From contig DRQL01000109.1 in NCBI GenBank assembly GCA_011371465.1, forward strand, positions 1 to 14,540: a stretch of 14,540 bases of DNA. The letters are read 5' to 3'. This document shows, piece after piece, positions 1 to 7,333 of the stretch. The DNA comes from Gammaproteobacteria bacterium (GTDB taxonomy: Bacteria; Pseudomonadota; Gammaproteobacteria; DSM-19610). The position numbers were made by a program, and so were the translations under genes. Under the pieces are notes generated by a model. It was not told the DNA's origin and made no database searches. It saw only the letters and a program-made list of their open reading frames with translations. Within the stretch, counting starts at the first letter, position 1. Each line of letters starts with the position of its first letter.

Positions 1-409
1 AGCCGTAGACCTCATCGGTTGACACATGCAGAAAACGACAACGGCGGTTGTCGCCATCCCAGGCCTTCCTCGCCGCATCCAGCAACGTAAAGGTACCATG
101 AACATTGGTCGTCACAAAGGCTTCCGGGCCTGTAATGGACCGATCGACGTGTGATTCGGCGGCGAAGTTCACCACGGTGTCGATTTTTTCCTCTTCCAGT
201 AATTTTTTTACCAACCCGGCGTCACAGATGTCACCATGCACAAAGCGGTAATTTGAGTTGTCTTCAATATCCTTAAGACTTTCCAGGTTCCCTGCATACG
301 TCAGCGCATCGAGATTGACCACCCGGTCTTCCGGGTGGTTGACCAGCCAGTAGCGGACGAAATTGGAACCTATGAAGCCGGCGCCGCCGGTGATCAGGAT
401 GTTTTTCAT
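1..409 (-). CDS. rfbB: dTDP-glucose 4,6-dehydratase, 3' part outside window
   Basis: This is the second enzyme of dTDP-L-rhamnose synthesis. It converts dTDP-glucose to dTDP-4-keto-6-deoxyglucose in the cytoplasm, using bound NAD. About 136 N-terminal residues are visible. They show the Rossmann nucleotide-binding motif TGGAGFIGSN (residues 7-16), the family block NFAAESHVDRSI and, at the window edge, STDEVYG, which carries the start of the catalytic Thr-Asp-Glu set. The frame is open to base 1, so the rest of the roughly 350-residue enzyme lies to the left. It is the last visible gene of the rfbA-C-D-B operon, 36 bp behind rfbD. That gap is a REP hairpin, and no strong Shine-Dalgarno is present (an AAAGG from the REP lies about 12 nt upstream). 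Family assignment is near certain. The alternative symbol is rmlB. Confidence 0.95.
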   Translation of the reverse strand, partial: MKNILITGGAGFIGSNFVRYWLVNHPEDRVVNLDALTYAGNLESLKDIEDNSNYRFVHGDICDAGLVKKLLEEEKIDTVVNFAAESHVDRSITGPEAFVTTNVHGTFTLLDAARKAWDGDNRRCRFLHVSTDEVYG

Positions 410-416
410 TTGTGTA

Positions 417-451
417 ACAGGCCTTTCGCGGCGAGGACGCCGCTCCTACAG
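417..451 (-). repeat. REP-type palindrome between rfbD and rfbB
   Basis: Read on the minus strand the element begins TGTAGGAGCGG and ends CGCGAAAGGCC. A 6-bp stem, GCGGCG (428-433) against CGCCGC (438-443), closes on the loop AGGA. The same flanks recur in the doublet at 9402-9464, so this is a dispersed family. It resembles REP sequences of pseudomonads and other gammaproteobacteria. It supplies the TAG stop codon of rfbD and fills the rfbD-rfbB gap, so the intraoperon transcript would carry a hairpin here. Confidence 0.75.
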
Positions 452-1303
452 GTTGTTGATCATGGCATGGAGACTCTCACGCCAGTGCGGGATCGGGTAA
501 TCCAGCACACTCCGGATTTTCACCTTGCTCATCACGGAATACGCCGGGCGGGTTGCCGGCAACGGGAAATCTTCGGTCGGAATGGGCCGAATAGTCTCTG
601 CCACGACGGGTAGACCAACCTGCCTGGCAGCGGCAACGATGGCTTCTGCAAAGTCATACCAGGAAGCCACCCCTTCATTGGTAAACTGGTACACACCGCT
701 TGCACCTGCCTTCATCAGGGACCGCATGGCCCTGACGATATCAGCAGTCCACGATGGTGTACCCAGCTGGTCGTCCACCACCCTGAGTTCCTGCCGTTCT
801 CCAGCCAGCCTGAGGATCGTTTTCACGAAATTGTGCCCGTGTACCCCGTATACCCAGGCGGTTCTTACCACCAGGGCATCGGGCAGCACTTCGCGTACTG
901 CCTGCTCCCCTTCCAGCTTGGACTGGCCATAGACACTCAGCGGGTCGGGCTTGCTGTCTTCGCGGTAGGGAGTTGATTGCTCACCCCCGAATATAAAGTC
1001 GGTGGATACGTGCAGGAGTCGCCCGCCGCTGCGCTTTACACCTTCTGCCACGGCACGCGCGGCATCGCGATTGATGGTAAATGCGAGCTCACGTTCCTGC
1101 TCTGCCTTATCGACCTGGGTGTAGGCACCGCAGTTGATCACCCAGTCCGCTGCATAGGCGGCAATCGCCTCCGCCACCTGGTCGGGACGGGAAAAATCCA
1201 CCTCTTCGCGGTCAATGGCGATGCAGGACTCGCCTTCCGCCTGCAATGCAAGAACGGTTTCCCTGCCCAGCTGGCCGTTTGCTCCTGTTACCAGTATCGT
1301 CAT
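446..1303 (-). CDS. rfbD: dTDP-4-dehydrorhamnose reductase
   Basis: This is the last step of dTDP-L-rhamnose synthesis: NAD(P)H-dependent reduction of dTDP-4-keto-L-rhamnose. The 285-residue protein is a short-chain-dehydrogenase-like enzyme. It has TGANGQLG at residues 6-13 for cofactor binding, the family block NCGAYTQVDKAE at 57-68, and STDFIFGG from residue 100. The catalytic YxxxK is Y125/K129 within SVYGQSK. Length is slightly under the roughly 300 residues usual for the family. The ATG overlaps the rfbC stop in an ATGA, indicating translational coupling. The C-terminus ends in a TAG belonging to the REP element at 417-451, so the tail may have been trimmed or replaced when that repeat arrived. 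Alternative symbol rmlD. Confidence 0.95.
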   Translation of the reverse strand: MTILVTGANGQLGRETVLALQAEGESCIAIDREEVDFSRPDQVAEAIAAYAADWVINCGAYTQVDKAEQERELAFTINRDAARAVAEGVKRSGGRLLHVSTDFIFGGEQSTPYREDSKPDPLSVYGQSKLEGEQAVREVLPDALVVRTAWVYGVHGHNFVKTILRLAGERQELRVVDDQLGTPSWTADIVRAMRSLMKAGASGVYQFTNEGVASWYDFAEAIVAAARQVGLPVVAETIRPIPTEDFPLPATRPAYSVMSKVKIRSVLDYPIPHWRESLHAMINNL

Positions 1304-1860
1304 ACGCCTTCTCCGTATACTGGCAGCCTGCCGTCCATTTCGCTCAGCAACCCGTTGGCCGCATCTTTATCGGATATCCTGAAGTCACTACCAGGCCATT
1401 CGATGCCAATCGCCGGATCATCCCAGCGGATGCCGTGTTCAGTTTCCGGTGCATAGAACTCCGTGCACTTGTATAAAAAATCAGCCGTATCGCTGAGCAC
1501 ACAAAAACCGTGCGCAAATCCCGGGGGCACATAAAGCTGGTAATGGTTGTCCTCGCTCAGTTCCGCTCCGGCCCATTGGCCAAAGGTAGGCGAACCACGC
1601 CGGATATCGACCGCCACGTCGAAAACCGCTCCCGTCACCACGCGCACCAGTTTTCCCTGCGGCCGTCCCAGCTGGTAGTGCAGGCCGCGCAATACACCCC
1701 GGCCGGAGCGCGAATGGTTGTCCTGCACGAAACCTGCATCGAGACCGGCCCGGGCGTATTTCTCCTGGTGCCAGCTTTCCATGAAAAAACCACGGCTGTC
1801 ACCGAACACGTCGGGCTCAATCAGGAGTACCTCGGGAATATTCGTCGGTTTTATCTTCAT
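1300..1860 (-). CDS. rfbC: dTDP-4-dehydrorhamnose 3,5-epimerase
   Basis: This cofactor-independent double epimerase turns dTDP-4-keto-6-deoxyglucose into dTDP-4-keto-L-rhamnose. At 186 residues it has the usual length for the cupin-fold RmlC family. Landmarks are DSRGFFMESW (21-30), QDNHSRS (46-52) and LRGLHYQ with the catalytic His at residue 61. They continue with GKLVRVVTGAVFDVAVDIRR, starting at residue 69, and YVPPGFAHGF (110-119). DFLYKCTEFYAPETEHG supplies the conserved tyrosine region. Start and stop both overlap neighbours by 4 bp (rfbA end at 1857, rfbD start at 1303), so A-C-D are translationally coupled. Nothing is missing. Alternative symbol rmlC. Confidence 0.96.
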   Translation of the reverse strand: MKIKPTNIPEVLLIEPDVFGDSRGFFMESWHQEKYARAGLDAGFVQDNHSRSGRGVLRGLHYQLGRPQGKLVRVVTGAVFDVAVDIRRGSPTFGQWAGAELSEDNHYQLYVPPGFAHGFCVLSDTADFLYKCTEFYAPETEHGIRWDDPAIGIEWPGSDFRISDKDAANGLLSEMDGRLPVYGEGV

Positions 1861-2738
1861 GCCCGGTGCCCGTCTTCTTCAAGAATTTCCAGCAGGTAAC
1901 GCCCGTAACCGTTCTTCGCCAGCTGCTGCGCCAGTTTTTCCATCTGCTCTGCCTGGATATACCCCATTCGGTAGGCAATCTCTTCCACACAGCAAACTTT
2001 CAATCCCTGGCGCTGCTCGACCGTCTCAATAAAATTGGCCGCCTGCAGCAGGGATTCGTGCGTTCCCGTGTCCAGCCAGGCAGTACCACGTCCCAGCTTT
2101 TCAACGTGCAGAGTGCCGTTGGCCAGGTATTGGGTATTGATATCCGTAATCTCCAGTTCGCCGCGCGGGGATGGTTTCAGGTCCGCCGCCATATCCACCA
2201 CCTGGTTATCATAAAAGTACAGGCCGGTTACTGCATAGTGCGAGCGCGGCCGGGCCGGCTTCTCTTCGATCGACAGCGCGTGGCCGCTGGCATCAAACTC
2301 GACCACGCCATAGCGTTCCGGGTCGCGGACCCGGTAGGCAAACACGGTTGCCCCCGACTCGCGTCCGGCGGCACACCTGAGACTGGTTCCCATGCCGTGG
2401 CCATAAAAAATGTTGTCGCCGAGTACCAGGCAGCAGGAGGCATCGCCCAGGAAGTCCCTGCCGATGATAAAGGCCTGTGCCAGGCCACCCGGGTCCGGCT
2501 GCACTGCGTACCGGATGTCTATCCCGAACTGGCTGCCGTCACCCAGCAGCCGCTGAAATGCCTCGCTGTCTTCCGGCGTGGTGATAATCAGGGTTTCCCG
2601 GATACCGGCCAGCATCAGGGTAGACAACGGGTAGTAGATCATCGGCTTGTCGTACACCGGCATCAGCTGTTTGCTGACCGAGCGTGTCAGGGGATATAAA
2701 CGGGTGCCGGACCCGCCTGCCAGAATAATGCCTTTCAT
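1857..2738 (-). CDS. rfbA: glucose-1-phosphate thymidylyltransferase
   Basis: This enzyme makes dTDP-glucose from dTTP and glucose-1-phosphate, the committed and feedback-regulated entry into dTDP-rhamnose synthesis. The 293-residue length is standard. The nucleotidyltransferase signature GGSGTRLYPLT (8-18) is followed by SKQLMPVYDKPMIYYPLS. LGDNIFYG carries the metal-binding Asp108, SIEEKP (156-161) is the sugar-binding loop, TGLYFYD is at 171-177, and GRGTAWLDTGTHESL around 216-230 contains the second metal-site Asp223. It begins 15 bp after the sulfurylase/kinase gene and overlaps rfbC by ATGA. Its substrate glucose-1-phosphate could come from the phosphohexomutase at 5739-7190 if that enzyme accepts glucose. 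Alternative symbol rmlA. Confidence 0.96.
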   Translation of the reverse strand: MKGIILAGGSGTRLYPLTRSVSKQLMPVYDKPMIYYPLSTLMLAGIRETLIITTPEDSEAFQRLLGDGSQFGIDIRYAVQPDPGGLAQAFIIGRDFLGDASCCLVLGDNIFYGHGMGTSLRCAAGRESGATVFAYRVRDPERYGVVEFDASGHALSIEEKPARPRSHYAVTGLYFYDNQVVDMAADLKPSPRGELEITDINTQYLANGTLHVEKLGRGTAWLDTGTHESLLQAANFIETVEQRQGLKVCCVEEIAYRMGYIQAEQMEKLAQQLAKNGYGRYLLEILEEDGHRA

Positions 2739-2753
2739 TATTGTTGGTACCGT

Positions 2754-4511
2754 TTAATACTCGTCGTCAGAACGTGCAGCCTGGGTATCCAGATATCCCT
2801 CCCGCAACAGGTACAGGTAGATATCCTGCGCCGCTTCCATGGGCGTCAATCCCTCGGTATCCACCCGCAGTTCCGGGTGCTCCGGTATTTCGTAGGGATC
2901 GCTGATCCCGGTGAACTCCGGGATTTCACCGCGGCGCGCCTTGGCATACAGGCCCTTGCGGTCGCGGGCTTCACAGGCTTCCAGCGAGGTCGCCACGTGG
3001 ATTTCGATAAAATCCCCGTGCGGCTCGATCATTTCCCGCACGGAACGGCGCATCTGTGTATAAGGTGCAATCGGTGCGCAGATGGCGATACCCCGGTTCT
3101 TGGTGATCTCGCTGGCCACGAAACCGATGCGGTTGACGTTCAGGAAACGATGCTCCCGGGAAAAGCCCAGCTCGCTGGACAGGTTCAGGCGCACGACGTC
3201 GCCATCCAGCAGGGTAACCGGCCGGCCGCCGGCTTCCAGCAGCTTGGCATAGATGATTTTTGCCAGGGTGGATTTCCCCGAGCCGGACAAACCTGTAAAG
3301 AACAGCGTTAAGCCCTGCTTGCTGCGCGGCGGGTAGGCCTTGCGCAGTTCGCGCACGACTTCCGGGAAACTGAACCAGGCGGGGATTTCCTCGCCCTGGC
3401 TCAGGTCTTTTTTCATTTGCGCATCCGTATAGTCGATGGCCTCCAGGCCTTCCTGCTCGATCACGGAGGCCGGCAGGAAACGATCCTTCGCCGGAACGTA
3501 ACGCATGGCTTCCACCGCGACGATGTCGATACCCAGCTCCGCGCTGAATTCCTCCACCAGCTCGCGCGACTGCTCCGGCTGGTAAAAACGGTGTTCCTCG
3601 TTGTCGCCCGCCGGCGGGTAGGCGTGTTTCGGGCCGATGATCATGTGCGAACAGCCGTAGTTCTGGCTGACGATGGCGTGCCACAGGGCTTCGCGCGGCC
3701 CGGCCATGCGCATGGCCAGCGGCAGCAGTGACAACATGGCCAGGTTCTGCGGGAAATAACGGCGAATCGCCTGGTAGCAGTGTACGCGTGCGTAGTAGTG
3801 CAGGTCGCCGGGCTTGGTCATGCCCACCGTGGGGTGCAACAGAATATGCCCCTGGATGTCCTTGGCGGCCTGCAGGGTGATATCGCGTTGCAGGCGGTGC
3901 ATGGGCTTCGAGGTCTGGAAGGCCACCACCCGGCGCCAGCCCTTCTTGCGGAACAGTGCCCGCAGTTCTTCCGGCGTATCCCAGAAACTCTCGAAATCGT
4001 GGTGCACGGGTAACTGGATACCCTCGATCCGGCCACTGATGTACACCGGTTTGACGCTTTCGAACAGGTAGCGCACCCCGGGATGTGCATCCGACGTGGT
4101 GTTGTACACCTTCTCGGCCTCGCGGGTCTTGTCCGGCTGCCAGATATCCTCGACCGTCAGCACGGCCGGCATGAATCCTTCGCCATCGCGCAGGGCGATT
4201 TTGCTCCCCTTTTCCAGCTTGCCGGCGAAGGTCTCATCGACATCGAGCACGATCGGCACCGGCCAGACGGTCCCGTCCGCCAGGCGCATATCGTCGACCA
4301 CGGCCTCATAGTCGGCCTGGTTCATGAACCCGGTCAACGGCGAGAAAGCGCCGTTCATCAGCAACTCAAGATCACAGACCTGTCGCTGCGATAAGGTAAG
4401 TGATGGATATTGCTGGGATTCTGTTTTCAGAATCTCGGCCTTGTCGGGGTCGACCAGCAGGTCGACCAGCTGGCCGCCATGCGGTTTTACAAAAAATTCG
4501 CTTGTTCCCAT
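2754..4511 (-). CDS. sat-cysC: fused ATP sulfurylase (degenerate active site) / APS kinase
   Basis: The 585-residue protein has an N-terminal PUA-like plus ATP sulfurylase region (about 1-395) and a C-terminal APS kinase (about 400-575). The kinase makes PAPS from APS and ATP. It shows the P-loop GLSGSGKST (407-415), DGDVVR (436-441), FSREHRFLN, the lid GIAICAPIAPY (474-484) and RDRKGLYAKA, and looks functional. The sulfurylase half keeps the fold signatures (HPTVGMTKPGD, LPLAMRMAGPREALWHAI, NYGCSH). Its active site is altered: the usual QTRNPxHRxH reads QTSKPMHRLQ (199-208), and GRDHAG reads GPKHAY (293-298). Against the classical enzyme the catalytic Arg, the second His of HxxH and the later Arg are gone. 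An in-frame TAG lies two codons before the ATG, fixing this start; the Shine-Dalgarno is weak. It heads the rfb operon. APS might come from another sulfurylase in the cell. Confidence 0.9.
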   Translation of the reverse strand: MGTSEFFVKPHGGQLVDLLVDPDKAEILKTESQQYPSLTLSQRQVCDLELLMNGAFSPLTGFMNQADYEAVVDDMRLADGTVWPVPIVLDVDETFAGKLEKGSKIALRDGEGFMPAVLTVEDIWQPDKTREAEKVYNTTSDAHPGVRYLFESVKPVYISGRIEGIQLPVHHDFESFWDTPEELRALFRKKGWRRVVAFQTSKPMHRLQRDITLQAAKDIQGHILLHPTVGMTKPGDLHYYARVHCYQAIRRYFPQNLAMLSLLPLAMRMAGPREALWHAIVSQNYGCSHMIIGPKHAYPPAGDNEEHRFYQPEQSRELVEEFSAELGIDIVAVEAMRYVPAKDRFLPASVIEQEGLEAIDYTDAQMKKDLSQGEEIPAWFSFPEVVRELRKAYPPRSKQGLTLFFTGLSGSGKSTLAKIIYAKLLEAGGRPVTLLDGDVVRLNLSSELGFSREHRFLNVNRIGFVASEITKNRGIAICAPIAPYTQMRRSVREMIEPHGDFIEIHVATSLEACEARDRKGLYAKARRGEIPEFTGISDPYEIPEHPELRVDTEGLTPMEAAQDIYLYLLREGYLDTQAARSDDEY

Positions 4512-4748
4512 TGGCTACAATCCGTGGCTCCGTGTCATCAGGAAAATGCCGCCCGCTTTGGTTGTTGGTGGAGGCGCGCCAGTTCAGCGGCTGAGCGTCG
4601 AGATTTTTTACGTCCGCGGCCTGATATCCCCGGAATGGCGCAGTTTAGGTGTTCATTCTGGCAGGGTAAAGCCCCCGGGAAGCTTTAATACTACCTGTTC
4701 CCGAAGTATGCTTGCGTAAAATAACGGTTTTCGGGGTGGTGGACGACC

Positions 4749-5627
4749 ATGCGCCTGCTGTTACGGGGGATTCTTGCTGCAGTCAGCCTGGTGGTGTTGT
4801 CCACCGCTTATCTGCTTTGGAATAACAACCGCCCGGTACCCCCCCCCGGGCAGGACCAGCTGAACACCAGCCTGCAAAACAGCATTCGCTGGCTAACGGA
4901 CCACCGGGGAAAAATCCTAGCTTCCAACAACCCGATGGTCTGGCGCATGGTGCAACAAGCTGGAGAGGTTTCCGGTGACACGCGCCTGAAGGCGCTGTTT
5001 GCCGATTACGCTCAGCGCCACCTCGACAGGAACTCCGGCAGTATCTGGCGCCCCCTGTTCTACCCGCAGACCTGGGCACCCGTGCGCTTTGAAGATATTG
5101 CCGGTTTCCCGTACTACAACTGGCACTTCCTGTATGCCATCACCTGTGACCGGGAGCTGGCGAAAGTCCCGGACATTGCGGCCCAGAATGACCCGGCATT
5201 CTGTGACCGCTACCCGCTCCGACCGGCGTGCGTAACGCACCAGATGATGGGGTTGCTGCTATTGAAACGTTCGCAGTGCGGTAATCCGCTCGAGCTGGAC
5301 CGGAGTATCGGCATTTTGCAGCAACGTATCCGTACCCAGCTGACGTGGGATCCGCGCGTGGTAGACGTTTATATGCAACGCGTCCTGATGCTGGTCGAAT
5401 CCGGCGCCGCAGACCTGGTGAAACCGGTATGGCTGCAACAACTGATCGAAGCCCAGCAAGCGGACGGCGGCTGGGCCTCGTTCATGCCACTGGTACCGCT
5501 TGGCGGAAACCGTTCCATCGGCATCACCCGTCTGCCGCGTATCATGGTCCCCAGGTCGGACTTCCATATGACGGCCCAGGGTGTTCTGCTGTTTGCTTTA
5601 CTGACCCACCCTGCACAGGAGCAATAA
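4749..5627 (+). CDS. membrane-anchored protein of unknown function
   Basis: I do not recognise this 292-residue protein. Residues 5-23 form one hydrophobic segment after MRLLLR, giving a signal anchor or uncleaved signal peptide. A proline patch RPVPPPGQ follows, so the body is probably periplasmic. The body is helix-rich, with aromatic stretches around 98-130 (SIWRPLFYP, GFPYYNWHFLYA) and four cysteines (133, 152, 161, 177) that could form disulfides. QQADGGWASF (236-245) recalls the QW-type repeats of alpha/alpha-toroid proteins, as does the DFHMTAQGVLLFALL near the C-terminus. That is a weak fold suggestion, not a function. Codons 31-33 lie in a run of nine C (4839-4847). A TAAAAT at 4717-4722 could be a -10 box, but I see no matching -35. 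It is transcribed away from the rfb operon and towards the phosphohexomutase gene. Confidence 0.75.
   Translation: MRLLLRGILAAVSLVVLSTAYLLWNNNRPVPPPGQDQLNTSLQNSIRWLTDHRGKILASNNPMVWRMVQQAGEVSGDTRLKALFADYAQRHLDRNSGSIWRPLFYPQTWAPVRFEDIAGFPYYNWHFLYAITCDRELAKVPDIAAQNDPAFCDRYPLRPACVTHQMMGLLLLKRSQCGNPLELDRSIGILQQRIRTQLTWDPRVVDVYMQRVLMLVESGAADLVKPVWLQQLIEAQQADGGWASFMPLVPLGGNRSIGITRLPRIMVPRSDFHMTAQGVLLFALLTHPAQEQ
4839..4847 (+). repeat. C9 homopolymer tract in a 5' coding region
   Basis: Nine consecutive C residues encode part of the PVPPPG linker just after the membrane segment of the unknown protein. Gain or loss of one C would shift the frame and truncate the product. The tract is visible directly; any phase variation is inference. 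Confidence 0.8.
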
Positions 5628-5636
5628 ACTGAACCT

Positions 5637-5649
5637 GTGGTGAAACCAC
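5637..5649 (+). terminator. small hairpin after the unknown gene
   Basis: GTGGT (5637-5641) pairs with ACCAC (5645-5649) around the loop GAA, 10 bp after the stop at 5627. No T run follows, so intrinsic termination is uncertain. It could protect the mRNA end instead. Confidence 0.3.
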
Positions 5650-5691
5650 GGCGAGGCTGACGAACCTGTTCCTTTTGTCACGTTGAATTCC

Positions 5692-5720
5692 ATGGATTCC
5701 GGCATACGCCGGAATGACGG
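5692..5720. repeat. dispersed palindrome with ATTCCGGC/GCCGGAAT arms
   Basis: ATTCCGGC (5696-5703) and GCCGGAAT (5708-5715) form a perfect 8-bp stem with the 4-nt loop ATAC, flanked by TGGATTCC and GACGGGG. The pattern matches the widespread proteobacterial short repeat that reads GTCATTCCGGC...GCCGGAATCC. It lies between two convergent genes, where the hairpin could act as a two-way transcript end. Confidence 0.6.
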
Positions 5721-5738
5721 GGCACGAACGCCGCAAAG

Positions 5739-7190
5739 TCAGCGCCACGCTTCCAGCTTCTCCATGCAGGCCCGGTTCAGCTCCTGCACCCGCTCCGGGC
5801 TGGCAGCTTCGTTGTAGCAGCGAAACTCGGGGGCATTGCCCGAGGGGCGCAGGTGGATGATTTCGTCGTTCTCGAAGGTAATGCGCAGGCCATCCGTCTG
5901 GTCGGTGCTGCGAACAGTGCCACACAGGTCGCCAAACAGGGACTCGATGGCTTCGTTGTCTGCCGCCAGTTCCGCGATTTTGCGGCTGGACAGTTCAGTG
6001 GGAAAGCACTTCAGCCGGCCACTGGCGGTAAAACGCTGCGGCAGTTCATTCATCAGTTCACCGACCGGGCGAAGCTGCTGTTTGGCGCTCACCAGGATGG
6101 CCAGCATGGGCAGTACCGCATCCCGGGTCGGCAGCGCCTTCAGGGTGCGCCCGTCCAGGTGTACATCTGTCGCCAGCAGAAAACCGCCGTTGGCTTCATA
6201 CCCCGCCACCGTGCCGCCGTGTTGCGCCTGCGCCTGGTTCATTTGCTCGATGACATAGGGTGAGCCGATGCGGGTGCGGTATACCCGGTCGAACCAGCCG
6301 CAGGCTTCCACCAGGGTATTGCTGCTGACCGGCGTTACCAGTGTGTTGATCCCCAGGAAGTGCGCACACAGCACACCGACAACGTCCCCGCGCAGCCATT
6401 CGCCCTGCTCGTCGGCCAGCAACGGCCGGTCGGCATCGCCGTCGGTCGAAACCACGGCATCAAAGCCGTACTCGGCGGACCATTGCTGTCCGAGCCGGAC
6501 ATCCTCGGCACGGATGGCTTCGGTGTCGACCGGGATAAAGGTGTCCGAACGCGCCAGACGCGTTACCGTGGCGCCGAGGCGTTCGAGCAACGTACCCAGC
6601 AGGTCACGCGCGACACCCGAGTGCTCATAGACGCCGATGTAGGCGCCTTCCAGGCAATTGTCGGGCAAAAAGTCGAGGTAGCGGTCCAGGTACATTTCTG
6701 CCGCCGCCGGATGGATGTCCGGCAGGTCACCGACGGAAATTTCCGGGAAGGGTTCGGGCAGCTCGACCTCCTGCGCACGAATGCGCCCTTCATCCGCCTT
6801 GAGTATTTCGCCGTCCGGCCGGTTGAACTTGATGCCGTTACGGTCATCCGGAATATGGCTGCCGGTCACCATGATGGAAGCTGATCCCTGCTGCATGGCA
6901 TAGAAGGCCAGCGCCGGTGAAGGGATCATGCCGGCATAGCAGACCTGGTAGCCGGCATCTTCGATGGCGCGGGCGACCGCGGCAAGAATACGCGGCGTAC
7001 TGGACCGCAGGTCACCGGCCAGCACAATCGTCGCACCAGCCTGTATGAGGTCTTCTGCCTGCATGGCCTGCAGGAAGGCGCTGGTATAGGCGTAGCAGAC
7101 GGGGTTGCTCATCGCCTCTACGGTGCCGCGCGCGCCGCTGGTGCCGAAGGCGACACCGCTGCTTTGCATGAGGTCTGCGATTCTGGTCAT
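5739..7190 (-). CDS. phosphohexomutase (phosphomannomutase family)
   Basis: This cytoplasmic enzyme belongs to the alpha-D-phosphohexomutase superfamily and interconverts hexose-6- and hexose-1-phosphates. Four family loops are visible. The phosphoserine loop is VTGSHIPDDRNG, with active Ser111 (TASHNP in most relatives). The metal loop is STDGDADRP, with Asp250, 252 and 254. The sugar-binding loop is GYEANGGF (330-337), and the phosphate-binding loop is RPSGNAPEFR (448-457). Its 483 residues are typical. FGTSGARG near the N-terminus is the usual family opening. It likely feeds mannose- or glucose-1-phosphate to sugar-nucleotide synthesis, which fits the rfb operon 1.2 kb away. Whether the substrate is mannose, glucose or glucosamine phosphate cannot be settled from these loops. 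The upstream leader is A-rich, with only a weak Shine-Dalgarno, and carries three palindromes. Confidence 0.88.
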   Translation of the reverse strand: MTRIADLMQSSGVAFGTSGARGTVEAMSNPVCYAYTSAFLQAMQAEDLIQAGATIVLAGDLRSSTPRILAAVARAIEDAGYQVCYAGMIPSPALAFYAMQQGSASIMVTGSHIPDDRNGIKFNRPDGEILKADEGRIRAQEVELPEPFPEISVGDLPDIHPAAAEMYLDRYLDFLPDNCLEGAYIGVYEHSGVARDLLGTLLERLGATVTRLARSDTFIPVDTEAIRAEDVRLGQQWSAEYGFDAVVSTDGDADRPLLADEQGEWLRGDVVGVLCAHFLGINTLVTPVSSNTLVEACGWFDRVYRTRIGSPYVIEQMNQAQAQHGGTVAGYEANGGFLLATDVHLDGRTLKALPTRDAVLPMLAILVSAKQQLRPVGELMNELPQRFTASGRLKCFPTELSSRKIAELAADNEAIESLFGDLCGTVRSTDQTDGLRITFENDEIIHLRPSGNAPEFRCYNEAASPERVQELNRACMEKLEAWR

Positions 7191-7216
7191 TGGTTGCTGC
7201 TTTTTTGTTTTGTTTT

Positions 7217-7247
7217 GTTGGATTACGCTGTGCTAATCCAACCTACG
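7217..7247 (+). repeat. GTTGGATTA palindrome, copy 1
   Basis: The arms GTTGGATTA (7217-7225) and TAATCCAAC (7234-7242) form a perfect 9-bp stem around CGCTGTGC, followed by CTACG. It lies about 27 bp upstream of the phosphohexomutase start, inside its leader. The centre differs from copy 2 by one base. Confidence 0.8.
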
Positions 7248-7269
7248 AGACTGCTCTTTGTTGTGCTTT

Positions 7270-7300
7270 GTTGGATTACGCTGCGCTAATCCAACCTACG
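7270..7300 (+). repeat. GTTGGATTA palindrome, copy 2
   Basis: Same orientation as copy 1 and offset by 53 bp. The arms at 7270-7278 and 7287-7295 enclose CGCTGCGC, followed by CTACG. The preceding CTTTG is also shared with copy 3's neighbourhood only in part, so the unit boundary is approximately the stem plus CCTACG. Confidence 0.8.
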
Positions 7301-7333
7301 TGTCTACGTGGCCGGTTGGTATTCTTGCAACCC

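Noticed and set aside
1866..2699. 277-codon plus-strand open frame opposite rfbA
   Set aside because: It is antisense to a complete, motif-verified rfbA. The low-complexity His/Gln/Arg-rich product is typical of a mirror frame in GC-rich coding DNA.
7217..7300. Possible CRISPR array from regularly repeated palindromes
   Set aside because: There are only three copies, one inverted, with unequal spacing and no cas genes; they are dispersed intergenic palindromes.
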